Shown: piece by piece, positions 1-10,302 of the stretch | How the letters are laid out: every line of letters starts with the position of its first letter | How positions within the stretch are numbered: position 1 is the first letter of the stretch | Source: Salvia splendens | Lineage: Eukaryota; Streptophyta; Magnoliopsida; Lamiales; Lamiaceae | Length of the DNA: 64,000 bases | Assembly (NCBI RefSeq): GCF_004379255.2 | Contig: NC_056040.1 | Span: 35,327,779 to 35,391,778, forward strand | Direction: 5' to 3' | The notes under the pieces: model-generated | Told to the model about the DNA's origin: nothing | What the model saw: only the letters and a program-made list of their open reading frames with translations | Databases searched by the model: none | Position numbers and translations under genes: made by a program

Positions 1-2805
1 GCGATCCCCCTAACGTTCCAAAACATGAGATTAAATGACATAATTAACAATGGAGTTCGTACCCGGCAGGAGTAACGCCCCCCCTTGAATTTTGGTGCAT
101 TGTTGTTCTTGATGAGCGTGACTTGACTCGTCCTCCGTGATTAGCATGGAGGGGCCTTCGGCGTAGGTGTTCGGCTGCCGCTCTACCTCCATGCTCTCTA
201 TATCATCGAACTCGTCTCCATCATAGGCTTCATTATCCATGAGTGAATAATATTGGTTCGTGCTCATGGGACCTCCCCTTACACAATCCTCACGATTTTC
301 CATTGAGGATGGTCGGGCCGGGCCCCTCGCACCATGCTTTAACGGGCCAGTCGCCCCACTACGCCCATGCACACCCATGCCCTCGGCACTAGGAGAGACG
401 TCCCTTCGGGGATAGTGGAAAGGGAGGAATCCTGTCCGATGCTTGGAAGGAGTCCAACCTTGTTTTCCTCCTTTCTCTTGTTGCTCACCCTCTTCCGGGT
501 CGATAGGTTCGAGGAGTTTGCCTAGAATGTCCTGCCCCATCAGGTCGACTTCCACGGCATCGCTTACCCTCGAGTCATTGTTGTGTTGATCCCCGGAATT
601 TTTTCCTCTTCTTTGAGATCTCCATTCCTTACCATTCAAAAAGGTTTTTGGGGTATCTTGTGCCCCTTGCTTTTCATTCTCGTATTGCGGTTGTTCGGGA
701 GGGATGGTGTTGTAGTTTTTCTTGACCGGCCATTCCGTCTTGCCTACCGCATAACACACGTCACTTTTGTGTCCAACGTGTTTGCACTCCCGACAATAAA
801 ATGGGATCTTGTCCCATTTAACTTGTTGCACCATCTCACGGCCGCAAATGTCTAAGATGATCTCCTCGATGGGTGGCTTTGATACGTCAATCTCGACGCA
901 AATGCGGGCGAAGGACAGCCTAGATTTGTTTGCCGTGGCCCGATCGATTTGGATCGGTGTGCCCAATAGTTTGCCAATGGCGTAGAGCGCCGCTTGATCA
1001 AAAAGGTGTATAGGAAGCCCAATTAAGTTGCACCAAATTGCCGCGATCGGAGACTCACAATAGGCGTCGAAGTCCGGAGACCACTTGAAAACCCTCATGG
1101 GGTGACGATCAATAAACCAAATAGGCGTTCCTTTCGGACCTCCAAGGATCTTTGCATAATCGGCAATGTCCTCACATTGAATAAGAATATGTTTAGCATT
1201 AAGATACTTCCAAGAAAAGTCTCGGCTCAATTTAATATTTTCAAGCGCCTTTTGAATTTGATGTGAGGCCGGGATAGAGTGAGAGAACTTACCGACGATG
1301 GCGTGTCCAAGGCTTGTAGCCAATTTTTGAATCTCCGCGCCCGAGAAGTAGATCGCCGGAACACCATTGGATGTTGTTGCAAATCCGATGTTTTGGATGG
1401 ACTCCGGGTCAAAAGCTTGCGGACCATCTGTTCGTGTCGTTCCTCGGACCATGTCCGCCATAGAGATTGGCTTCGTGGCTTGTCGTACGGCGGGGTCAAT
1501 GCCGGCTCGATGGCTGCTCCATGCACCTCCTTCTTTGGGCGGGGTCTCGCTCTCGGCCCCATCTTGTTGGCCTCGTAGCATGTTCCCATTGACACTCGGG
1601 GTATTGGCTCCAATTGTCGATCCCACCAAAGTGTCGGTTCTAGTTACCCCAAGGTCGGCGCCATTTGCCCGAGCCTTTGTCCGAACCTCCCCGGTACTTG
1701 ACTGGTCGGCTTCGAAGTTGTTTCAGAGCTTCCGGGTTCTCCCACGCTCGAGAGGAGGGAAATCATCGATGGGTGGATTGTAGGTAATCATCAAGACGTC
1801 CGAGACTTGTTCATTTGGCGAAATGAGGAGGGGTTGAGGCCCCCCAGCCGAGTAGGCCACCTCCGGCTGTTTTCCGGCGAGGAGAGGTTGTGCCGCCATG
1901 AGATCCATCGACTCCGCCGCATCCAAGGAAGCAATGAGCATGAGGTTGTCGTGTGTTGGCTGCAAGGGATGTGCAACGGTCAAGTCCTCACGTGAGTGGG
2001 TGGGTTGGAAAAGGACCAAGTCTCTTTCTAAAAGTGGTTTTGTACCTGTATCCATTTGAGGTAATTTGACTTTCTCTCCATCCAAGGACATGTGGGCATC
2101 ACATGGGAGTGTCTTGTCTGTTTGTGTTGGTCGTGGGGGATGAGCATCACCTTGGCCGACGAGTGTGGAGACTCCGTCGGGGGTCTGGTCGGAATCCGGC
2201 GATGGCGTATCCTCTCCTTGTCCGGCAAGGTCGTCAGCCATACGAACGTTGAGATCCCCTTTATCATAAAGGTTCGGGATGACCGGAGAGGGATCCACCT
2301 TACCGTTTGGGTTCTTGGGGTCGGAGCTAGCCTCTTCTCCAAAGGAAAGCTTCTTTCGGAGCTGCTTATCTTCCGGGAGGGGTTATAGAATGAACCTTTT
2401 ACGTCCATCTCCTTTAGCGGGTGGAGCCGGTGTGCACATCCGGCCTTTACCCCGGAGTTTAGAGGCTTTGAGTTTCATCTTCAAGCTCGGCGATTTAGGG
2501 AGGGAGTCCTCCCCCGACCGGAATATCATTTGCTGGTCCGTGATGAGCTGGGGTGCCTCGGAGTCTGGCTCGGGGTCCGGAGGATGGTTCGGCATGGAGA
2601 TGACACCAAAAGCTCGACTCGCGTCGATGATGAGTGGGAGGGAGGCAGCAAGGTCGTCGTGGGGGGGGAGCGAAGGGATGTAGGAGGGATGTAGGTGGTC
2701 GACGGTGTTGAAGAGTGAGGGTGGCGGGGTTGAAATTCTGGCAAGACAATCCGGGACAGCGGCGGGAGTTAGGGTGAGGGGATTGTTAGAGAGAAGGAAG
2801 AGCGC
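1..2805 (-). mobile_element. LINE-M, L1-type retrotransposon, 5' half
   Basis: Reverse-strand non-LTR retrotransposon whose 5' end abuts copia coding sequence at about 2805. The window edge cuts it off after the first codons of ORF2 (ATG at 41-39, reading downwards). The 5' end keeps only the right arm of the family's terminal hairpin (about 2784-2800). Bases 2596-2780 are 5' UTR without a gene. ORF1 follows at 2595-44. Because the rest of the element lies left of position 1, target-site duplication and 3' end cannot be seen. Confidence 0.9.
31..2595 (-). pseudogene. LINE-M ORF1 (DUF4283 + CCHC protein), frameshifted
   Basis: Nucleic-acid-binding ORF1 protein of a plant L1-type LINE, expected to coat the element RNA. 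The start chosen is ATG at 2595, because six related copies begin M-P/A-D/N-x and are followed by a T-I-x-D-Q-x-M-V-F-R-S box. The frame is broken at about 2390 and again between 1723 and 1629. The last part holds the DUF4283 core (IGFA...YFSGAEIQKLA, HAIVGKFSHS, RHPMRVFKWSPDFD) and a zinc knuckle with spacing C-x2-C-x4-H-x4-C near 790. A one-base loss near the end makes the frame run past the usual TAA (46-44) to 31. Family assignment is secure; function is lost here. Confidence 0.85.
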
Positions 2806-3218
2806 CCCAGCAGAACGGCATGGCTGAAAGAAGGAACAGGACCTTATTTAACATGGTCCGATCGATGATGAGTTATGCACGGCTACCTACTTCGTTTTGG
2901 GGACATGCCTTGCTTTCTGCAAGCCATATTTTAGACAATTTACCGTCAAAATCCGTACCTACTACTCCTTATGAGTTGTGGACTGGGCGCAAGCCCAATC
3001 TAGCACATATCAAGATTTGGGGTTGCCCGACTCATGTATTGGAAAAGGATCCAACTAAGCTAGGATCAAGGACGGATGTATGTTTGTTTTTAGGGTACCT
3101 AGAGGAACGAAAGCTCATGAATTCTTTAGTCTCCAAGATAAGAAAGTTATTGTGAGCACTCACGCCACATTCTTAAAGGAAGACTATGTAATGAATCATA
3201 AACCCAGCAGTGAAGTGG
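2806..3218 (+). pseudogene. copia integrase C-terminal fragment
   Basis: Starts inside the integrase with PQQNGMAERRNRTL, the motif around the third catalytic acidic residue of copia integrases. It continues through WGHALLSASHILDNLP and IWGCPTHV, both typical of the copia integrase C-terminal region. A frameshift lies between about 3090 and 3110, since FLGY and the following RGTKAHEFF are in different frames. The second frame runs without a stop into the RPL27A coding sequence. It is a dead fragment as an integrase. Confidence 0.85.
3200..3218 (+). repeat. Target-site duplication of the RPL27A insertion (partner 3806-3824)
   Basis: 19-bp direct repeat, aaacc[c/t]agcagtgaagtgg, present once before the cDNA and once after its A-rich tail, with a single mismatch. 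Length and A-rich start match the repeats flanking the LINEs in this window. Confidence 0.93.
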
Positions 3219-3538
3219 TGATTCCAACCGCCGCCATGACCACCAGATTCAAGAAGAACCGCAAGAAGCGCGGCCATGTGAGCGCTGGCCATGGTAGAAT
3301 CGGCAAGCACAGGAAGCATCCCGGGGGTCGCGGAAACGCCGGAGGAATGCATCACCATCGCATCCTCTTCGACAAGTACCATACTGGCTACTTCGGCAAG
3401 GTTGGTATGCGCTACTTTCATCGCCTGCGCAACAAGTTCCACTGCCCCACTGTCAACATCGACCGCCTCTGGTCGCTGGTGCCGCAAGAGGTCAAGGACA
3501 AGGCGTCCAAGGACAACGCGCCTCTCATTGACGTCACG

Positions 3539-3570
<32 letters not shown>

Positions 3571-3805
3571 ATTGCTTCCGGAGGGTAAGCCGGTCCTTCT
3601 CAAGGCTAAGCTCGTCTCCAAGAACGCCGAGAAGAAGATCAAGGAAGCGGGCGGCGCCATCGTGCTCACTGCTTGAATTAGGGTTTTGTTTTTTAATTTT
3701 GCTTTTGAATGAATTTATCATTTTATACTCTAATTGGATGCTTTCGTGTTTTGAATATTGGATCGCATTTATAAGATTTTGAGATATTCCAGAAAAAAAT
3801 AATAA
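3219..3805 (+). mobile_element. Processed (retroposed) RPL27A cDNA insertion
   Basis: An intronless cDNA copy flanked by a 19-bp direct repeat with one mismatch (3200-3218 and 3806-3824, aaaccNagcagtgaagtgg). It contains 17 bp of 5' UTR, the full coding region, about 115 bp of 3' UTR and a short decayed A-rich tail (3791-3805). Removing it restores a continuous copia sequence across the repeat. These are the marks of LINE-type target-primed insertion of a host mRNA. Confidence 0.93.
3236..3676 (+). CDS. RPL27A: 60S ribosomal protein L27a (uL15), intact retrogene copy
   Basis: Encodes a complete 146-residue cytosolic large-subunit ribosomal protein of the uL15 family, which binds 25S rRNA. 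The protein begins [20 protein letters not shown], has the basic glycine-rich N-terminal arm ([18 protein letters not shown], then a histidine cluster HHHR) and ends GGAIVLTA. That is the full family length, with no stop, frameshift or intron. ATG 3236 is the family start. The upstream copia frame is also open and in phase, so a longer fusion starting in copia is possible. There is no sign of its own promoter: 5' UTR is 17 bp and the flank is copia. It could be a silent retropseudogene that is still young, or an expressed retrogene; sequence alone does not decide. Confidence 0.93.
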
Positions 3806-4743
3806 AAACCTAGCAGTGAAGTGGCTCTTGATGAACTAACTTCTGTCACAAATTCCATTAACCAAGAACGAGTACCAAGTGTACAAACAATTCCAGAAAC
3901 TTCAACTTCTATTCCAAGAATTATAGTGCCGCGCCGCAGTGGGAGGGTCTCACATGAGCCCGAAAGATACATTGGTTTGGGGGAATCTATGGATCACTCC
4001 TTAGACAGCAATGTATTAGATCCCTGGAACTTTGCGGAAGCGCAGGCAGATGTCGATCATTGCGAATGGGTGAAAGCAATGGATTCGGTCGGAACTACAA
4101 TCTATGATAGACAAAGACGTCTACGATTTGTCCGTCCTACCCGAAGGCTGTACTGCCATTGGGAGCAAGTGGATATATAAACGTAAATGTGGACCCGATG
4201 GACGAGTTAAAGTCTTCAAGGCAAGAAGACTAGTTGGCTAAGGGGTATACCCAAAAGGAAGGTGTCGATTACGATGAGACTTTCTCCCCAGTGGCCATGC
4301 TCAAATCGATCCAGATACTATTGTCTATAGCAGCTTATATGGATTGGGATGTATGGCAGATGGACGTTAAGACTGCGTTTCTAAATGGCGGTCTTGAGGA
4401 GACCATCTACATGGAACAACCCGAAGGTTATGCCATAAAGGGCAAGGAACACATGCTTTGGAAGCTTAAGAAGGCCATTTATGGCCTTAAGCAAGCATCT
4501 AGATCATGGAACCAGTGTTTCGATCAAACTGTTTGCAAGTTTGGATACGAAAAATGCCCAAGTGAAAGATGTGTGTACAAGAAGGTTGAAAAGGGGAATG
4601 TAGTGTTCTTAGTTTTATATGTAGATGACATTCTTCTAATTGGAAACAATAAAAAGATGTTGTCATCAGTACGAACATGGTTGTCAAACCAGTTCGAGTG
4701 TGAAGCAGAAATGCATCTACTTCAGGATATGTGTTCACCTTAG
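3806..4743 (+). pseudogene. copia reverse transcriptase fragment with RNase H scrap
   Basis: Continuation of the copia pol gene after the RPL27A insertion. A linker (IIVPRRSGRVSHEPERY) leads into RT. A frame break sits near 4160-4230, and the main RT block runs from 4234: KGYTQKEGVDYDETFSPV, DVKTAFLNG with the first catalytic Asp, KAIYGLKQASR and the YVDD box at 4618-4629. After the RT the sequence jumps to STSGYVFTL (about 4713-4740), which belongs to copia RNase H. The region between has therefore been deleted. LINE-E begins at about 4741. Confidence 0.86.
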
Positions 4744-6386
4744 GATGTGTTGGATCATGTTGGTTCTCGGTGCTAATCAATGGTGCCCCCGTGGGATTCT
4801 TTAAATCAACACGAGGGCTTAGACAATGAGATCCCATATCGCCAACTCTTTTTGTTCTAGCGGCGGATTACTTATCAAGAGCCCTTGACAAGCTGATCCA
4901 GGGGCAAAGAGATATGACCTTTAGAGCCACTCGAAGGTGCATGGAGATCAGCCTCCTAGCGTATGCCGATGATATCATCATTTTCGATGAGATCCACACC
5001 TCTCAGGCGGCTCCGCACTTGTCTCGATGAGTATGCTAACGTTTCAGGACAATAAATCAACCTATCAAAGAGCAATTTTTACATTGCCGAATGCCATGAA
5101 AAGAGCGCTAGCCTTATCCAAACCGAGGGTGGTTTCTCAAAAGGTACCTTCCCTTTCCTTTATCTAGGCGTACCTATCTATAAAGGAGTCAAAAGGACGG
5201 ACATGTTTATGTTCCTTCGGGAAAAGATTGCAGCACGAATTTCTGGGTGGGCCCACCGACACCTATCTTTCGGTGGAAGGCTCACCCTTATCAAGAGCAC
5301 CCTTAAGGTGGTGCCAATTCATGTTTTTCAGGCAATAGAACCAACGGCCGATTCTCTCAAAGGCCTTGACCAACAGTTGGCTCGATTCTTCTGGGGTGCT
5401 ACAAATGATAAAAAGAGGACACATTGGATTGGGTGGGATCAAATCTGCCGGCCAACTGCCGAGGGTGGGCTTGGTATACGCAAATTCAAAGAGGTCCTCC
5501 GAACCTTCAATATCAAGTTATGGTGGAGATTTCGGGAACAGAGTTCTGTATGGGCCCGGTACATGAAAGCTAAGTACTGTTTCAAAGAGTCACCTTTGGT
5601 GGCTAGAATTATGGGAAGACATAGCCCGACGTGGAAAAGGCTCTTGAGAGTGCGTGATCAGGCGAATCCCCACATTAGATGGGTGGTAGGTCAGGGTGAG
5701 ATCTATTTTTGGGATGATATTTGGCTTGGAAACACCCGTCTCAGGAACCATAGTCTCGATGACAGAGGGGCAGCGCAAACAAGGGTTGCGGACTTCATAA
5801 GGGATGGCACTTGGGATGAAGCTAAACTCAGGTTACTACAATACCAGGCCGGGTTGCCACAGAGGGTGATCACACAAATATTAGACACGCCAATTGTGGT
5901 TGGGGAGTTGGACATCCCGAGATGGTCCCTCTCTCGGCTAGGGGACTTCTCGGTGGCCACAACTTGGGAGACATTCCGAACAAGAGGACCGAGAATTCAA
6001 GGCCTTGAGGAGATATGGTTGGCCGGCCTCACAAAGTCAATTGCAATCTTCAACTGGAGGCTTCTGTCAAACCGAATTCCGGTCGACTCCAAACTTCAAT
6101 GGCGAAATATTGAAATGGCATCAAAATGCCAATGCTGCCCTCAAAGGCCGAACACGGAGTCCCTCCAACACCTCTTCATCCAAGGCTGGGAGGCAACCAT
6201 TGTATGGAGAGAATTTGAAGGATGGTTTGAAGGTTCGCCCCCACACATCCGGATCAATGATACTATACCGGAACGGCTGGAAGTGTGGTCTCGAAGATCG
6301 CACCAACCGGGCATGAAACATATTAGTCGGGTCCTGCCATATCTCATCTTTTGGTTCATATGGGCAGAACGTAACTGAAGCCATCA
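4741..6386 (+). pseudogene. LINE-E segment 1: ORF2 RT to zf-RVT region, 5' truncated
   Basis: Part of a LINE ORF2 protein. It starts inside RT (RCVGSCWFSVLINGAP) immediately after the copia scrap, so the copy was 5' truncated on insertion. A TGA at 4827-4829 and frame breaks near 4985-5200 precede a long open stretch, 5203-6378. That stretch carries the RT thumb or connection (REKIAARISGWAHRHLSFGG), the WGRFREQ-like region and the zf-RVT zinc region (CQCC, SLQHLFIQG). The stretch ends at TGA 6376-6378, replacing the CGA Arg codon of relatives. LINE-D interrupts it; the same ORF continues at 21150 and 30158. Confidence 0.88.
6369..6386 (+). repeat. Target-site duplication of LINE-D (partner 21149-21166)
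   Basis: acgtaac[t/c]gaagcc[a/g]tca occurs at the left edge of LINE-D and again right after its poly(A). Two mismatches in 18 bp suggest an older insertion than LINE-A. Confidence 0.82.
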
Positions 6387-6618
6387 AAAACACAACTCCC
6401 TATTGTTCCCGCCTTGTAACACCGTTGCCAACCACCGCCGCCCTCTTCAACTCAAGGTCTTCACCCTCGCTTCCCTCCCCTCCACTCCGACCACAACCCA
6501 CGGCCTTCTATCAACCCTCACGACCCTAAACGCTGCCGGCCTCTGCCTTTGTGTCGGATCTTACACCGTCACCTCCGCTTCCCCCCGACCACGCTGGTGA
6601 CTTGGCACACACTCGGCC

Positions 6619-9078
6619 ATGCCGGACCATCCGCCGGTGCTCGAGGAACCTCGTACCATCTCGGACCAGCGCATGGTCTTTCGGTCGGCCGAGGACTCCA
6701 TCCCTAATCCTCCGAGCAAGAAGATGAAACAAAAAGCCACAAAACTCAAAATGAGGAAAAGTACGCCAGCTCCTCCAACTAGAGGAAGTGGTCGGAAAAG
6801 GTTTGTTCTTTCACCCCTTCCGGAGGACAAACAACCTTGGAAGAGGCTCGAGTTCGGGTCGGAATACTCGTCCCCACCCGGGAGCCCTAAGTGCAAAGGG
6901 ACCATCTTTCCGGCGAGCCCGCCGAGTGATCAAGGGGACAACGGCCGGCGGGATGAAGTAGAAAGTGCTTCGGGCACCAAGGAATGCCAATTGGCCATTG
7001 CCAATGCGGTCCTATCGACCATGGCCTCCAAAAATCAAAATTCCGACCAGGTTGCCGGTGCGGCCACTGGCGACGACCATGCCGTCGAAGAGGAGGACGT
7101 GACCCCTCCGGATCATGACAAACCTAAAGTACATGCGGCAGCAAAAGCAAAAGACTCATTGGAAGTAGTGGAAGTCAACTTACCCGAATTGGAAGTGGGA
7201 ACAAAAACTCTTTTCGAAAGTGGCTTGGCGCCTTGCGCACTTGAAATGTCACGTGATGTCCTAGCCGTTGGAGGGCTAATGCAGCCAAAAACTACCCATC
7301 TCCTACACCTCGCAGCCTTAGATTTGGCCGACAAGCTAGACACCATGACCGCCCAACCACTTCTCGACGCCGGCCAGCCGGAGGATGCGTACATGGCCGA
7401 TGGGTCTCACTACTCTTCCCTTCCGGAGTCCGACCAAGCCTTGCTTGCACCTACGGGGCCTTTCATCCCCTCCTTTGAGGAGTTTCCCCCTCTAGCGAGA
7501 GGACGGACCTTAAAACTTCGAGACACGTTCGAGGCTGGCGCGGCAAAGTTGACGGCTTTTGTGGCTTGGTCGAGGCCGGAGCCGCCTGGTCTGGCACAGC
7601 GTGCGGAGGCGAATGTGAACCTGGCCGGAAGGGAAGCTCACAGGGGTGCGGCCACCAAGGTTGGGGCCGAGGGTCATACGGCCACCCCGACACCACCTAC
7701 CAACCCGATGGTGGGTGAAGCTCCGACTAGTTCCGTCACGGCTATCCAGGACCAGCCGATGGCCATGAGTGACCTATCCCACGAGGCCGCGACACGAGGG
7801 CCGATGGTCGCTAGCCGAGAAGGGGGGCCGAAGTTCCCTCGGGTACCTCTAGTAGGCCGAAATCGATGGCGGAGTTACTTAAGGGTTCTCCCGAACCCAA
7901 TGGTGCTCAAGTCTTCGTGCCGGAACAGATCCAAAACATTGGTTTTGCCTCCATGTCCAATGGAGTTCCGGCCATCTACTTCTCTGGGGCTGAAACACAA
8001 AAGCTTGCTGATGGCATGGGGCACGCCATCGTGGGTAAGTTTTCACATTCTATTCCTGCGGGCCATCAAATTCAAAAAACTCTAGATAACATTAAATTCC
8101 GGTGTGGCTTCAATTGGAAATACATTAATGCTAAACATATCCTTATCCAATGCGAGGATTTGGCGGATTATGCCCGGCTTCTCGGAGGCCCAAAGGGAAC
8201 ACCCGTTTGCCCTCATTTGTATTGAGATTGACATCACCAAACCGCCCCCTAAAGAGATAATCCTTGACTTGTGCGGCCGCGAGTTGGTGCAACAAGTCCG
8301 GTGGGATAAGATCCCATCCTATTGCCAAGAGTGTAAACATGTTGGCCATGCAAGTGATGTGTGCTATGCGATGGGCAAAAAGGAAAGGTCGCCGAAACGA
8401 AATTACAATATCAACCCGCCAAAGAAGGCAAACCCCGAAGGCCACGGTATGAAGGGCATGCAAGATGCGGTGAGGCATAATCCTAACTCCAATGAAGGGA
8501 ACCGGCAAGTGAGGAATAAGGGCAATGCCCGGAATCGTCCTAACAACAATTCAAATGGAGAGGAGGAAAGGGATACAACTTGGGATGGTCCGGACATTAT
8601 GGGTGGAACCCAAGGAGGGAATGCTTCGCCCCCCGGAACATTCAAAGTGGGCCTCAAGCGCGGGGGAGGGGAAAAAGGGAACCCAACACCCCCAACCACC
8701 GAGCCACCTTCACCAATTCATGGAGATATGGATGCGGAATGGGAGTACACCAAGGCGAGCCGATCGGTGTCCCCGCCTACACGAGGGAGTGCGAGAGGGG
8801 GCGCACGCCATGCAATGACTAGGGGGCGTGGTTTCTTCTCAAGTAAGAATCACATGAGCACTAACCAATACTACTCCCTCATGGCGAATGGAGAATTTGA
8901 TGTCGACAATTGTGGGGAAGCGGACGACTCGGCCATGGACATGCAAGTGGGGACCGAGAGGATTGGAGACGGCTCTCCACTTGACGATGCCGAGGAGCAC
9001 GCAACGAACAAAGAGCAACATCTCATTGAATATCAAGGAGGGACTTCGTCTCCTTCGGGTACGCATCCTACTTGTTAA
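6619..9078 (+). pseudogene. LINE-D ORF1, frameshifted with an internal DUF4283 deletion
   Basis: ORF1 RNA-binding protein. It begins MPDHPPVLEE with the TISDQRMVFRS box, then the FVLSPLPEDKQPWKRL box, an acidic linker and the EEFPPLARGRTLKLR box. A frameshift lies just before 7866. DUF4283 starts at about 7930 (IGFASMSNGVPAIYFSGAET). At about 8208 some 210 bp are missing relative to LINE-A (12262-12475), joining GTPV to ICIEID out of frame at a short TTTG match. The zinc knuckle CQECKHVGHASDVC follows near 8322. The protein ends at TAA 9076-9078, two bases before the ORF2 ATG. Confidence 0.86.
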
Positions 9079-9080
9079 TG

Positions 9081-10103
9081 ATGTCTTACAATATCATGTT
9101 TTGGAACATGAGGGGAATCGCAAATGCGTCAACCCAAAACGTTTTGAAAAGGCTAATTAAATCTCATAATGTTTTATTCCTTGCAATAATGGAACCACTC
9201 AAACACCGGATCCGGACCGGTTCTCCAAGGCCCTGGGGCTGTCTTACAGTGGATCGAACATGACCGAAAAATTCTGGTTGTTTGCGGAAGAGGGATCCAC
9301 TTTTGATATTGATTGTGATTCGGAACAAATCCTACATGGGCGTCTCAAGTCCCACCGCATTTCTAGGCCGCTGGCCATTTCGGCCGTGTATGCCAACTGC
9401 ACAAGATCCGAAAGACACCTCCTGTGGGATAAGATGAGAGAGATTGCTGGGCCCCTCGAAGGATCACCATGGATTATCGGTGGAGACTTCAACACCATCC
9501 TATCTCACCGAGATAGGGTTGGGAGCGACACCAACCGGCAAGCCGAGATGGTCGACTTCGCGGAGGCAATTGAAGACTGTAGGCTCCTTGATCCGGGTTT
9601 GATTGGGCGGAATTCACATGGGCCAAAAACGACCTCTTTGAAAGATTGGATAGAGTGCTTGTTAGTGAGGGTTGGGCTAAGGCCTTCGAAGCTACTCGGG
9701 TTACGAACCTCCCTCGGGTTGCTTCGGACCTCGAGCCGGTCCTTGTAAGATGTAAGACTCTGAACACTACCATCGGAGGCAAGGCATTCCGATTCCAGAA
9801 TATGTGGATCCGACATGGGGGGTTCATGGCTGTAGAGCAAAATGCATGGGAGGAGAGTACGGGGGCGAGTGGACTCCTAAATATTCAAATCAAACATGCT
9901 AGAGTGAAAAGAGCCCTAAAGGCGTGGAACAAAGAAGTTTTTGGGAACCTCCATGCCAACCTTAAGGAAAAGGAGGAAGGAATTACCGTGGCCCAATCCA
10001 TCTTCGAGGCAAGGCCAACACCGGAAAATAGGACAATGATCAATAAATACATTGCCGAGTACATCATGTTGCTGAAAATGGAAGAGGATTTTTGGCGGCA
10101 AAA
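9081..10103 (+). pseudogene. LINE-D ORF2 part 1: endonuclease domain
   Basis: N-terminal AP-like endonuclease of a LINE ORF2 protein, which would nick target DNA. The start MSYNIMFWNMRGIANA follows the ORF1 stop after two bases. Visible landmarks are IMEPLK, AVYANCTRSERHLLWDKM and IIGGDFNTILSHRDRVGSDT (catalytic Asp/Asn block). Frameshifts occur at about 9195, 9250 and 9600, and the conserved SDHGP motif reads SDLEP, losing the catalytic His. The sequence is cut at the LMEEDFWRQ codons by LINE-A and continues at 17770. Confidence 0.86.
10086..10103 (+). repeat. Target-site duplication of LINE-A (partner 17770-17787)
   Basis: ggatttttggcggcaaaa is repeated perfectly (18 bp) on both sides of LINE-A. 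It lies in the LINE-D ORF2 codons for E-D-F-W-R-Q. A perfect repeat supports a recent insertion. Confidence 0.96.
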
Positions 10104-10117
10104 TCGCAAATTGTAAG

Positions 10118-10147
10118 TTAGAGAGAGACGCTCTCCCTTCTCTCTAG
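10118..10147 (+). promoter_or_regulatory. LINE-A 5' terminal hairpin
   Basis: Arms 10118-10126 and 10139-10147 pair over 9 bp (one G-T) around a 12-base pyrimidine-rich loop. Equivalent hairpins stand at the 5' ends of LINE-F (21228-21257), LINE-K (38538-38567) and LINE-I (33279-33308). The role is unknown; it could mark the transcript 5' end or help complete second-strand synthesis. Confidence 0.7.
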
Positions 10148-10302
10148 AATCCCCCACCACTGTCGACGGTCCCCCTCACGCCCCCGCTCCACCAGCCACC
10201 CACCATCCTCCCGACCTCGGATTCTCACCAACCAACCACTCCCTTGGCTAAGGCACGAACAAAGCTCCGGAGCGGCTGGTGACTCGACTCATTCTCTCGA
10301 TC

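Larger units (their letters stand above)
2806..4743 (+). mobile_element. Ty1/copia remnant, left part
   Basis: Internal pol fragment of a copia LTR retrotransposon: end of integrase, linker, reverse transcriptase and a scrap of RNase H. It is interrupted by the RPL27A retrocopy (3219-3805). No LTR, primer-binding site or gag is visible. The left edge is created by LINE-M and the right edge by LINE-E. The missing RNase H continuation is found at 31087-31404, so the same element may have been split by the nested LINEs. Confidence 0.88.

Noticed and set aside
6403..6600. Short + strand open frame before LINE-D ORF1
   Set aside because: Proline/threonine-rich low-complexity 5' UTR sequence with no relative in the other copies.
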